Part shown: piece by piece, positions 1-7,215 of the stretch
How the letters are laid out: each line of letters begins with the position of its first letter
Numbering within the stretch: position 1 is the stretch's first letter
Origin: Aquificaceae bacterium
Lineage (GTDB): Bacteria > Aquificota > Aquificia > Aquificales > Aquificaceae
Direction of reading: 5' to 3'
Assembly: GCA_015490105.1 (NCBI GenBank)
Contig: WFYK01000161.1
Span: 1-10,877 of the forward strand
Length of the DNA stretch: 10,877 nucleotides
Program-made: the position numbers and the translations under genes
The notes under the pieces: model-generated
The model's input: the letters and a program-made list of their open reading frames with translations, nothing else
Database searches by the model: none
Told to the model about the DNA's origin: nothing

Positions 1-217
1 GGATCAGCCTACCTATACTCCTACTCAAAAGATAGTTGAATCTTCCGGGACCCTCTACTTTAAGTTCGGGGATCTTGATGAAACTAAACCTTCCGGTAGC
101 GTAAAAATAAGGGTGGAGACCATAGACTTTTACGTGAGGAAATATTCCCCTCAGATTATAGAGAGGAAGTTAAATAGGTTAAAAGGAAGGCCGATACCTG
201 AAGGGTTTAAAAGATAA
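1..217 (+). CDS. 3' end of an unrecognised protein, partial
   Basis: Only the last 71 residues are inside the window, read from base 2 to a TAA at 215-217. The piece has a beta-rich, mixed-charge section (GTLYFKFGDLDE, then VKIRVETIDFYV) and a basic tail that ends PIPEGFKR. I see no cysteines, membrane segment or motif that I can assign to a family. It ends 11 nt before proS with no terminator between, so it is probably the upstream member of the same transcript. The open frame, codon use like proS and the tight spacing support a real gene. Its function is unknown and I do not offer one. Confidence 0.75.
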   Translation, partial: DQPTYTPTQKIVESSGTLYFKFGDLDETKPSGSVKIRVETIDFYVRKYSPQIIERKLNRLKGRPIPEGFKR

Positions 218-228
218 AATATCCCTTC

Positions 229-1941
229 ATGAGGTGGAGTAGATACTTTCTATACACTTCCAAGGAAGATCCAGCGGAAGCGGAAGCGCCTTCTCATAGA
301 CTTCTTTTGAAAGCGGGTTTTATAAAGCAGGTATCTGCGGGGATATATGAGATCCTTCCTGCTGGATGGAGGGTAATAAAGAAGATAGAAAACATTGTAA
401 GGAAGGAGATGGACAGATCGGGAGCTCAAGAACTGCTTCTTACCGTTCTCAATCCCGCGGAGCTTTGGAAAGAAACGGGAAGATGGGAAAGCTACGGGAA
501 TGAGCTCTTTAGATTGAAAGACAGAAACGGTCGTGAATACTGTTTGGGACCCACCCACGAAGAGGAGATAACGGATCTCGTTAGAAAGTTCGTCCACTCT
601 TACAGACAGCTTCCTCTGCTTCTTTATCAGATACAGGTAAAGTTCAGGGATGAAAAAAGACCGCGCTTTGGTCTAATCAGGGGAAGAGAGTTCATAATGA
701 AGGACGCTTACTCCTTTGATGCGGATGAGTTTTCCGCGATGATGTCTTACGAGAACATGAAGTTTGCCTACGACAGGATATTTAAAAAACTCAGGCTTGA
801 TGTGATAATGGCTCAGGCGAGTGTGGGTCAGATAGGGGGATCGCAGTCCCACGAGTTTATAGCCTTTACAGATTACGGGGAAGCTAAAGTGGGATACTGT
901 GAAAACTGCGGATATGCGGGGAACACGGAAATAATTTCCCTTCCCAAACCCGACCCCCAAGAAGAGGAAGAAAAACCTATGGAAAAGGTTCACACACCCA
1001 ACGTCAGAACGATAGAAGAGCTATCAAGATTTTTGAATGTTCACCCTTCCAAAATACTCAAAGCGGTCCTATATATAGTGAACGCAAAGGATCCGGTAAT
1101 GGTTCTTATTAGGGGGGATAGGGATATAGATGAAAATAAGCTTGAGGCGGTTCTGGGAACGGAGAATTTTAGACTTGCGGACGATAAGGAAGTAAAGGAT
1201 CTGCTCGGAACCGAGAAGGGCTTCATAGGAATCTTTAACCTTCCTGAAGGTGTTAAAGTTCTTTGGGATAACTCTTTATACGGCGTGAAGAATATGGTCG
1301 TTGCACTTAACGAGCCAGATTATCACTACGTTAACGCAAATCCGGGAAGGGACTTTAACTACGGGAAGTTTGTAGATGTTGCACAGGTGGTTGAAGGTGA
1401 TCCGTGTCCTCAGTGCAAGTCTCCTTTGAAAGTGAGGAAAGGTCTTGAATTGGGACACATATTCTTGCTCGGCACTCGCTATTCCGATCCGATGAAAGCT
1501 TACTTTACCGATCCTGAAGGCAAAGAAAAGCCCATCATAATGGGTTGTTACGGTATAGGAATATCAAGGGTCATGGCTGCTATCGTAGAACAGCATCATG
1601 ATGAGAAAGGTATAAAGTGGCCGACCCCTGTTGCTCCTTTTGAAGTAGCTATCTTGTGTCTCAATCCCTCCGATCAGGAACTGGCACAGGTTTCCGAAAA
1701 ACTGTATTTGGAAGCCCAAGAAAAAGGCTTAGAAGTCATCTACGACGATAGGGAGGAGAGTGCGGGATTTAAGTTCGCGGACGCGGACTTGGTGGGTTTC
1801 CCTTACAGGATCGTTGTAGGTAAAAAGATAAAGGAAGGTAAGGTGGAAATTCAAAAGAGGGCTACGGGAGAACGTTTTGACGTGTCCGTAGAGGAGGCAA
1901 TAAACAGGGTTAAGGAAATGGTGGAAGAAGATAAAAAGTAA
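229..1941 (+). CDS. proS: Prolyl-tRNA synthetase, bacterial type with editing domain
   Basis: Cytoplasmic class II aminoacyl-tRNA synthetase that charges tRNA-Pro with proline using ATP. The 570 residues match the usual bacterial-type length. Visible in order: the N-terminal catalytic start with SAGIYEILPAGWRV (37-49, motif 1 region); GPTHEE (108-113), which holds the proline-binding Thr/Glu; motif 2 with FRDEKRPRFGLIRGREF (139-155); an inserted YbaK-like editing domain at about 255-380, whose KILKAV Lys278 fits the conserved editing lysine; motif 3 GCYGIGISRVMAA (439-451); and the anticodon-binding domain from about 470. Two Cys pairs (CENC 224-227, CPQC 393-396) flank the editing domain and could bind zinc, which is an inference. 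ATG 229 is chosen because MRWSRYFLYTSKEDPAEAE aligns with the family N-terminus. No clear Shine-Dalgarno is visible, so translation may be coupled to the upstream gene. Confidence 0.97.
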   Translation: MRWSRYFLYTSKEDPAEAEAPSHRLLLKAGFIKQVSAGIYEILPAGWRVIKKIENIVRKEMDRSGAQELLLTVLNPAELWKETGRWESYGNELFRLKDRNGREYCLGPTHEEEITDLVRKFVHSYRQLPLLLYQIQVKFRDEKRPRFGLIRGREFIMKDAYSFDADEFSAMMSYENMKFAYDRIFKKLRLDVIMAQASVGQIGGSQSHEFIAFTDYGEAKVGYCENCGYAGNTEIISLPKPDPQEEEEKPMEKVHTPNVRTIEELSRFLNVHPSKILKAVLYIVNAKDPVMVLIRGDRDIDENKLEAVLGTENFRLADDKEVKDLLGTEKGFIGIFNLPEGVKVLWDNSLYGVKNMVVALNEPDYHYVNANPGRDFNYGKFVDVAQVVEGDPCPQCKSPLKVRKGLELGHIFLLGTRYSDPMKAYFTDPEGKEKPIIMGCYGIGISRVMAAIVEQHHDEKGIKWPTPVAPFEVAILCLNPSDQELAQVSEKLYLEAQEKGLEVIYDDREESAGFKFADADLVGFPYRIVVGKKIKEGKVEIQKRATGERFDVSVEEAINRVKEMVEEDKK

Positions 1942-2354
1942 TGTTTTATGAGCGCATAGATCAGGTTACCGCGGAAGCGGGAATAAGGGTAAAGGCAAAA
2001 ACTATAGAAGATCTATTGTGTAAGGTCCTCTTGGCTACTTTCAATGAAATTACGGACATAGATCAGGTAGAGGAGAAAACTTCTAAAGAGATTCGTGCGG
2101 AGAATTCAATACCCTTTCTTATAGCGGATCTAATAAATTCCGCTTTGGTAGTTCATGAAAGGGACAGCTTTGTAGCAAGGAGCTGTGAGGTTTTGGAGTT
2201 TAAAGAAACCTTCGCACGGTTGAGACTGAAAGGAGAAGCCTTCGATCCCGGAAAGCATACTTCTAAGCTCCAAATAAAAGCAGCCACCTATTATGGACTA
2301 AAGCTTTACAGGGAGGGGGATCTTTGGGTGGCGGAGGTCGTCTACGACGTTTAG
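1941..2354 (+). CDS. Archease family protein
   Basis: At 137 residues this has the length and pattern of archease, the small cofactor protein that promotes guanylylation and turnover of the RNA ligase RtcB. Family features seen: the N-terminal YERIDQVTAEAGIRVKAKTIEDL (1-23, compare the usual DHTADxGI), a middle hydrophobic helix SIPFLIADLINSAL (56-69), GEAFDPGKHTSKLQIKAATYYGL (98-120) with the conserved His106, and a C-terminal VVYDV with Asp136. The usual His of the N-terminal motif is Val here and the acidic residue after TA is Glu12 instead of Asp, so metal binding may differ. Its ATG shares one base with the proS stop (TAATG), which implies translational coupling. No RtcB gene is in the window, so the RNA-ligase role rests on family knowledge only. 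Confidence 0.85.
   Translation: MFYERIDQVTAEAGIRVKAKTIEDLLCKVLLATFNEITDIDQVEEKTSKEIRAENSIPFLIADLINSALVVHERDSFVARSCEVLEFKETFARLRLKGEAFDPGKHTSKLQIKAATYYGLKLYREGDLWVAEVVYDV
2312..2316 (+). promoter_or_regulatory. Ribosome binding site for comEC that decides a TTG start
   Basis: GGAGG lies inside the 3' end of the archease gene, 7 nt before TTG at 2324. No ATG or GTG lies in this frame near the expected N-terminus, so the strong Shine-Dalgarno is the main reason to accept the TTG start and the 31-nt overlap. Confidence 0.6.
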
Positions 2355-3565
2355 CTTTTCATATAGGACTTTTCTCCTTAGTATGTCTGTGGGCTTTCTT
2401 TTCTTCAAGGCTGGAGGATTTTTCGGAAGAAAGTGTGTTTATGGAGGTCAGGGTGAGGGGAGATGTTCTTTACGAGCCCGGTTTTATTACAACCAAGGTA
2501 TTGATGGAAGAAAGCGAAATAAAAGAATTGGAAGGAAGAAAAATGTTCCTTAAGATCTATGGGATAAAAGAGTTAGACAGCTTCTACTTTGCCCTTGTAG
2601 GAAATGTTAATGTCAGAAACGGACATATATACATCAACACTTCAAGGGAGGATATAGAGTTTTACGAGGAAGGCGGAATAAGGAAGGAACTTATTGAGCG
2701 CTATTTGAGAGCTTCTGAAGATTTTTCTCAAGATGTTAAAGCCTTAGGCCTTACCTTCCTCTTCGGAGAGCCCAGAGAGGTTCTAAGGTCGGAGGTTCGC
2801 CAAAGCTTCCTTTCAACGGGTCTGGTTCACCTTCTGGTTATTTCCGGGCTTCACGTGGGAACCCTCGCTTTGATCTTCAGAAAGATCCTTCCTGCCAACG
2901 TAAGCTCTCTCGTAGCACTGATCGGGGTTAGTTTTTACGTTTGGGTAATTGCACCCAAAGAAGCTCCGGTTCTCAGAGCATACCTTATGTTTTTGTTCTT
3001 TGTCTTCACTTGGATCAGTTTCAGAAGACCTGATCCGTTAGCTATACTTTTTCTTTCCGGAAGCTCTATTTTGGCGCTTTTACCCCATTATGTAACGTCT
3101 TTTAGCTTCTGGCTTTCTTTTTTGGCTACCCTCTACATAATACTTGCTTTGGAAAACACGGACGGAAGAGCTGTAAAGAAAACACTGCTTGTCTCCGCAT
3201 CCGCCTTTACCGGAACCGCACCCCTGATCTCAACCTTTTCCTTCATTTCTCCTTTATCAATAGTAGCGACTCCTCTCATCGGACCTATCGTAGCTCTGTT
3301 TTCCTTTTTTGGGATCTTAGCCTTGATATCTTTTATGAGTTTTTCTCCTTTTGTTAGCCTATTTAACTTAACGGGTTTGGTATTCCTCAAGACTGTAAGT
3401 TCAGCGGAACATCTGTCCCTAAAGCTGTTTCCTCAAATCAGTCTTTGGGAGGCGGTTGCTCTATCTTTTACGGGTGCATTATTTTTATTCATACTCAGGG
3501 GAAACTTAAAAATTCTTTCCCTTGTAGGAGTAAACTTGTATCTGATCGTGAGGGCGTTGGTGTGA
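2324..3565 (+). CDS. comEC: ComEC/Rec2-type competence membrane protein, short form
   Basis: Inner-membrane channel family that passes single-stranded DNA into the cytoplasm during natural transformation. It has 413 residues: one N-terminal hydrophobic segment (11-27), a soluble region with OB-fold-like beta pattern (about 38-118), and a polytopic competence domain from about 160 to the end. The signature TGLVHLLVISGLHVG (166-180) is clear, as are APVLRAYLMF (214-223) and SFWLSFLATL (261-270). Many ComEC proteins have 700-800 residues with a C-terminal metallo-beta-lactamase-like domain. That domain is absent, as in other short family members. Start is TTG with GGAGG 7 nt upstream, overlapping the archease gene by 31 nt. 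The 3' end overlaps the next gene by 4 nt. Family placement is firm. Active DNA uptake in this organism is inferred. Confidence 0.9.
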   Translation: MGGGGRLRRLAFHIGLFSLVCLWAFFSSRLEDFSEESVFMEVRVRGDVLYEPGFITTKVLMEESEIKELEGRKMFLKIYGIKELDSFYFALVGNVNVRNGHIYINTSREDIEFYEEGGIRKELIERYLRASEDFSQDVKALGLTFLFGEPREVLRSEVRQSFLSTGLVHLLVISGLHVGTLALIFRKILPANVSSLVALIGVSFYVWVIAPKEAPVLRAYLMFLFFVFTWISFRRPDPLAILFLSGSSILALLPHYVTSFSFWLSFLATLYIILALENTDGRAVKKTLLVSASAFTGTAPLISTFSFISPLSIVATPLIGPIVALFSFFGILALISFMSFSPFVSLFNLTGLVFLKTVSSAEHLSLKLFPQISLWEAVALSFTGALFLFILRGNLKILSLVGVNLYLIVRALV

Positions 3566-4971
3566 ATGTTTTGAAGGAGTATAGATTTATACCTCTGGAG
3601 GAAGGTCAAGACCATATAAAGATAGCGGTTCCTGAAAGTTATGACCCTTTTAAGGTGGAAGAGATAAGGTTCAGAACTGGTAAGGATGTAGTTCTTGAAG
3701 TCCTTCCCGATGAAGAATTTGCCCAGATGCTTCAAAAGAGGCTTTCCGAAGAAGAGATAACCTTGGAGGGGGAAGAAGAGGCTAAAGAGGAGAATGTAGA
3801 CCTTCTTATGGTTCAAGACGAAAGCCCTGCAACGAGCTTGGTAAATTCCGTGATAATAAAGGCAACTACCGTTGGAGCTTCTGACGTTCACTTTGAACCT
3901 TATGAAGATGAAGCGGTTGTAAGACTTCGGTTGGACGGAGTTCTTCACGACCTTTTGAAGATCCCTATATCCACGTATCAGAGTGTAGTTTCGCGAATCA
4001 AGGTCCTTGCCAACCTCAATGTAGCTGAAAGAAGGGTTCCTCAAGACGGAAGAATAGGTGTAAAGATCGGAGGTAAAAACTTAGATATAAGAGTGTCGGT
4101 TGTGCCTACAGTTTTCGGAGAGAGAGTGGTTTTGAGACTTCTTGATAAAACCGGATCTCTTCTTACCCTCGATCAGCTCGGCCTTTACCCTGAGGATGAA
4201 AAAAAGGTAAAGGATCTTGCAAGCAGACCTTACGGAATAGTCCTTGTCACCGGTCCGACGGGAGCGGGAAAGTCCACGACCTTGTATGCGATGATCCTAC
4301 ATATTAAGGATCCTAAAAGAAACATAATCACCATAGAGGACCCCGTTGAATATCAAATAAAAGGAGTGAGCCAGATACAGGTAAATCCAAAGGTAGGTCT
4401 CACCTTTGCTTCGGGCCTTCGTGCGGTTCTGCGACAAGATCCGGATGTAATAATGGTAGGTGAGATAAGGGATGCGGAGACAGCGGACATAGCGGTTCAC
4501 GCTGCTCTTACAGGCCACTTAGTTCTATCAACGCTTCACACCAACGACGCTCCTTCCGCAGTTACCCGTCTTGCGGACATGGGTATAGAGCCCTTTCTTA
4601 TAGCGAGTTCCCTTGAAGGTGTTATAGCCCAAAGGTTGGTTCGTAAGATATGTCAGCATTGCAAAGAACCTTACAGACCTTCTGAAGAGGAACTCAGAGA
4701 ACTCGGTATAGAGGGATACGAAGGACCCTTTTATAGAGGAAGGGGATGTGATAAGTGTTTAGGAACGGGCTACAGCGGAAGGATAGGGGTTTTTGAGGTG
4801 TTGGTTCTGGATGAAGATCTTAAATCCCTTATTACTAAAACACAGGATGCGAACAAAATAAGGGCTTTAGCCAGGGAAAAGGGTTTCAAAACTATGATAG
4901 AGGACGGGGTAAGGAAGGTCAAAGAAGGCATAACCACATCTAATGAACTTCTCAGTGCGGTCAAGGAGTGA
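3562..4971 (+). CDS. gspE: GspE/PilB-family secretion or pilus assembly ATPase
   Basis: Cytoplasmic hexameric ATPase that powers type II secretion pseudopilus or type IV pilus assembly. It has 469 residues from GTG. In order: a short N-terminal domain (1-60) resembling half of the MshEN/T2SSE-N domain; an acidic linker (about 62-85); the N-terminal ATPase subdomain with SDVHFEP (107-113); Walker A GPTGAGKST (231-239); Asp box ITIEDPVEY (256-264); Walker B region DVIMVGEIRD (295-304); His box HAALTGHLVLSTLHTN (313-328); and a zinc finger CQHC (364-367) with CDKC (396-399). The GTG at 3562 overlaps the comEC stop as GTGA and has GAGGG 7 nt upstream. A longer in-frame reading from 3445 lies wholly inside comEC and adds no conserved sequence. 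Whether it serves secretion, pili or DNA uptake cannot be settled from motifs. Adjacency to comEC makes a pilus or transformation role worth considering. Confidence 0.93.
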   Translation: MNVLKEYRFIPLEEGQDHIKIAVPESYDPFKVEEIRFRTGKDVVLEVLPDEEFAQMLQKRLSEEEITLEGEEEAKEENVDLLMVQDESPATSLVNSVIIKATTVGASDVHFEPYEDEAVVRLRLDGVLHDLLKIPISTYQSVVSRIKVLANLNVAERRVPQDGRIGVKIGGKNLDIRVSVVPTVFGERVVLRLLDKTGSLLTLDQLGLYPEDEKKVKDLASRPYGIVLVTGPTGAGKSTTLYAMILHIKDPKRNIITIEDPVEYQIKGVSQIQVNPKVGLTFASGLRAVLRQDPDVIMVGEIRDAETADIAVHAALTGHLVLSTLHTNDAPSAVTRLADMGIEPFLIASSLEGVIAQRLVRKICQHCKEPYRPSEEELRELGIEGYEGPFYRGRGCDKCLGTGYSGRIGVFEVLVLDEDLKSLITKTQDANKIRALAREKGFKTMIEDGVRKVKEGITTSNELLSAVKE

Positions 4972-4975
4972 GGAT

Positions 4976-5983
4976 ATGGAAAAGGAACTTGTTGCCATTG
5001 CCCACTACCTTTACATAAAGGTTGAAAAGAGATCCCTTCCTCTGGAAGCTTCAAAAGCACTTGTGCGAAGTATGAAAGAAAGATCGTCAAAGGAAATTGC
5101 ACTTTCTATGGTAGATCGCTTGAAAAGGCACATAAACTTCTGGATAAAGGACTCTTCACTTGCACAGATCTACAAAAGATATTTAAACGAGATCTCAAAC
5201 TCTGACAGACTTTCATTCGGTGAAGCTATATCTCCCTTCGTGTTAATTAGCGGTGAGGAGATATTCGAAAGTGAGTTTGAACGGATAGGCAGGGAGGAAA
5301 GAATAGAATTTCTTCGAAATATTTTTAGAGCGGTTCCGCAGAAGTTTGAATTTCTGGATAAAGCCTCTTTAATTCGCTCACTTGCTTTAAAAGATCTCCT
5401 ACCAGAAAACAGGATCCCCTTTGCAAGTCACGTTGCCTTTAATGTAAATCCCCACATTTTCGTTCCCTTGACACCCTCAACAATGAAAGCTTTAAACGTT
5501 GAAGATGTAGAGGATTATCTCTACCTATGTGATAGTTTGCGAACCGCGGGTATAAAACCCATCGAAGCACTGGCGCTCTTTCACCTTATGTGGGTAAGAT
5601 CGAGTTCTAAGATCTCCATATTCGATAGGTTAGTCAATATAGATAGAAGAAGGCTTTTGCTTGAAAAAGCAAAGAGACTCTGGGAAGAAGGAGAGTTTTA
5701 CAAGGCCCACGAGGTTCTTGAGGATATGTGGGATATAGTTGACAAAGAGGAAAAAGATCCCCTTAGAGGGGTGATACAGCTTGCTATAGCTCTTCATTGG
5801 ATCGAAAAGGGCGATTATAAAAAAGCACAAAGGGTTTTAAAAAGAGCACTTGACTACATGCGTGAGGGCACCTTCCTCAAAGGCGTTGATCTAAAAACCC
5901 TAAGGAAAGAAGCGCAGGTTCTTCTTAAAGAACTTAACGATCCTTCTCACAGTCATAAACTCCCTGAGCTCAGGGTAGTATAA
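4976..5983 (+). CDS. DUF309 domain protein with an unassigned N-terminal region
   Basis: A 335-residue soluble, mainly helical protein with no signal peptide. The C-terminal part (about 226-295) matches DUF309: a helix pair with EGEFYKAHEVLEDMW (238-252), then RGVIQLAIALHWIEKGDYKKAQRVL (264-288), a conserved family of unknown function. The first 220 residues are not recognised. They are rich in Glu, Lys, Arg and Leu and include a less polar section around 145-170 (IPFASHVAFNVNPHIFVPLT). ATG 4976 is chosen because AAGGAG (4963-4968) sits 7 nt before it. The gene follows gspE after 4 nt, and its stop codon overlaps a TATAAT used for the next gene. Position suggests co-expression with gspE, but no functional link can be shown. 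Confidence 0.85.
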   Translation: MEKELVAIAHYLYIKVEKRSLPLEASKALVRSMKERSSKEIALSMVDRLKRHINFWIKDSSLAQIYKRYLNEISNSDRLSFGEAISPFVLISGEEIFESEFERIGREERIEFLRNIFRAVPQKFEFLDKASLIRSLALKDLLPENRIPFASHVAFNVNPHIFVPLTPSTMKALNVEDVEDYLYLCDSLRTAGIKPIEALALFHLMWVRSSSKISIFDRLVNIDRRRLLLEKAKRLWEEGEFYKAHEVLEDMWDIVDKEEKDPLRGVIQLAIALHWIEKGDYKKAQRVLKRALDYMREGTFLKGVDLKTLRKEAQVLLKELNDPSHSHKLPELRVV

Positions 5984-5984
5984 T
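5979..5984 (+). promoter_or_regulatory. -10 element of the tRNA-His promoter
   Basis: A perfect TATAAT starts 17 nt before the tRNA 5' end, which would put transcription start near 5990-5992, just ahead of the tRNA. It overlaps the TAA stop (5981-5983) of the preceding gene. No good TTGACA-like -35 is visible at 16-18 nt upstream (ATAAAC/TAAACT region), so the promoter may rely on other contacts, or the tRNA may also be read through from the upstream operon. Confidence 0.5.
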
Positions 5985-5995
5985 GAAACTTAGAA

Positions 5996-6069
5996 GGAGG
6001 GTGTAGCTCAGTTGGTAGAGCGGGGGACTGTGGATCCCCTTGTCGCGGGTTCGAGTCCCGTCACCCTCC
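5996..6069 (+). tRNA. tRNA-His (anticodon GTG)
   Basis: A full cloverleaf can be folded by eye. The acceptor is GAGGGTG (5997-6003) with CACCCTC (6062-6068). The D arm is GCTC-loop-GAGC. The anticodon stem is GGGGA with TCCCC around the loop CTGTGGA (anticodon GTG). The T arm is GCGGG-TTCGAGT-CCCGT. G at 5996 is the extra 5' G-1 that pairs with discriminator C73 (6069), the hallmark identity element of tRNA-His. CCA is not encoded: the bases after C73 are CTT. The T stem has one G-T pair at its base. The tRNA is followed 35 nt later by the convergent end of tonB, with no strong terminator between. Confidence 0.96.
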
Positions 6070-6104
6070 CTTGACTTTTTATCCATGCTGTTTCAATTTT
6101 CCGC

Positions 6105-6839
6105 CTACTCTAACCTGTAAACTACGGGAACAACAATCGTAACTCTCTGTGTGGGTTTGGGAAAGTGTTTGTGAGCAAGTTCAACTGCCCTAATGGCACT
6201 TCGATCTAAAATTTTATAACCAGAACTCTTTTCTACTCGGCTATCCTGTAGTGTGCCATCAGGCAGGATAGTAAACCTAACCCAAACCACTCCTTCCCAA
6301 CCCATCCTCCTCGCTATGGGAGGATACTTCAGGTAAGAGAGGATAGCCTCTCTGATTGCGAACAGGTTTTCCTCTTTGTAAATTTCCTCATAGCTCTTTT
6401 CCGGCAACTCAGGGAATTGAGCTTGGTTGTGGACACCTTCCGCTCTTTCCTCCTGAAGAGCTCTTGTTGGATTACTTTTCTCTTCCTTCACGGGAGGATT
6501 CTGTGGAACATTTTTTTTCTCTTTCCTTTTAAAGGTCTTTTGCGCTTTGGAAGGATTCTTTATCACGCTTTTGGGCCTTTTCTGAGATCTTTTTTTAGCC
6601 TTCTCTTTTACCGCTTTCTCTTTTCGAGAGGAATTCTTAACAGCCTTTTTCTTAAGCGCATTATCTTGTCTCTTTACCTTCTGCGGAGATTTCTGTTTAG
6701 TGGCAAACACTACCTTAACGTTGCTCAAACTTATTTTCGTAAAATCTTCCCTTTTAATATCAGGTAGGATATGCCATATGATCACAAGCACGGACATATG
6801 GATAGCCACAGATACGAGTAAGGATTTTTTAATCCCCAT
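6105..6839 (-). CDS. tonB: TonB energy transducer with lysine-rich linker
   Basis: Periplasm-spanning protein that carries energy from the ExbB/ExbD motor to outer-membrane receptors. It has 244 residues: one N-terminal membrane anchor (about 6-26) containing SVAIH, where Ser10 and His14 fit the conserved Ser/His of TonB anchors. A long polar linker (about 42-155) follows, then a C-terminal TonB domain (about 160-244) with YPPIARRMGWEGVVWVRF (172-189) and LPDGTLQDSRVEKSSGY (192-208). The linker is unusual: residues 42-121 hold about 26 Lys and 5 Arg but only 6 Pro, where classic TonB is proline-rich. The start overlaps exbD by 11 nt, and no strong Shine-Dalgarno precedes it. It is the last gene of exbB-exbD-tonB and presumably drives the divergent receptor. 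Confidence 0.95.
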   Translation of the reverse strand: MGIKKSLLVSVAIHMSVLVIIWHILPDIKREDFTKISLSNVKVVFATKQKSPQKVKRQDNALKKKAVKNSSRKEKAVKEKAKKRSQKRPKSVIKNPSKAQKTFKRKEKKNVPQNPPVKEEKSNPTRALQEERAEGVHNQAQFPELPEKSYEEIYKEENLFAIREAILSYLKYPPIARRMGWEGVVWVRFTILPDGTLQDSRVEKSSGYKILDRSAIRAVELAHKHFPKPTQRVTIVVPVVYRLE

Positions 6840-7215
6840 GTTTTTTCACAATTAGACTTACATTTTCAAAGCGGAGTCTGTTGAGAAGGTCCAAGATACT
6901 TACAAAGTTCTGAACGCGCACGTCCTTATCCACTCTCAGGTTTACCTGCCTCTTTCTGTTAACAGCACGCAGTTCTTTAGCGAGATCTTTTAGCGAGAGT
7001 TTTCTTCCCTTTAAGAAAATCTCACCCTTTTTATTAATCGTTATATCGATAGCCTGTTTTGTTTTCCTCTCCTCAGGATTTTCAGCGGAAGGCAAATTGA
7101 TAGGAATCTCACCCTGAACTATAAAGGTAGCTTTCGTGAGAACTATGGTGAGGAGCACCAGCATTATGTCTACGAGGGGGATGACGTTTATGTAGCTGAA
7201 CTCCCTATCCTCCAT
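6829..7215 (-). CDS. exbD: ExbD, TonB-system proton channel subunit
   Basis: Inner-membrane partner of ExbB. It has 128 residues with a short cytoplasmic N-terminus, one membrane helix (about 11-30) and a periplasmic domain. INVIPLVDIMLVLL (9-22) contains Asp16, the proton-carrying aspartate equivalent to Asp25 of E. coli ExbD. The periplasmic part shows the family pattern DITINKKGEIFLKGRKLSL (57-75) and VNLRVDKDVRVQNFVSILD (91-109). The start overlaps the exbB 3' end by 11 nt and has GGAGG 6 nt upstream, inside exbB. The gene overlaps tonB by 11 nt at its other end, so the three genes are translationally linked. It is close in length and layout to the group-2 ExbD known from Helicobacter-like bacteria. 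Confidence 0.95.
   Translation of the reverse strand: MEDREFSYINVIPLVDIMLVLLTIVLTKATFIVQGEIPINLPSAENPEERKTKQAIDITINKKGEIFLKGRKLSLKDLAKELRAVNRKRQVNLRVDKDVRVQNFVSILDLLNRLRFENVSLIVKKHGD

Noticed and set aside
3445..3561. N-terminal extension of the GspE/PilB ATPase by 39 residues from a TTG
   Set aside because: It lies wholly inside comEC in another frame, has no family-like sequence, and GTG 3562 has a good GAGGG at 7 nt and a typical GTGA overlap.
3433..4044. 203-residue minus-strand open frame
   Set aside because: It is opposite the conserved comEC end and gspE start, with low-complexity shadow-like sequence and no ribosome binding site.
4943..4975. Earlier ATG for the DUF309 protein
   Set aside because: It lies in the gspE coding end without a Shine-Dalgarno. 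ATG 4976 has AAGGAG at ideal distance.
6070..6104. Terminator between tRNA-His and tonB
   Set aside because: There is only a short T5 run and no stable stem in either direction. Not supported as an intrinsic terminator.
6417..6767. 116-residue plus-strand open frame rich in Phe and Leu
   Set aside because: It is the complement of the Lys-rich tonB linker (AAA/AAG read as TTT/CTT), which explains both its composition and its openness.
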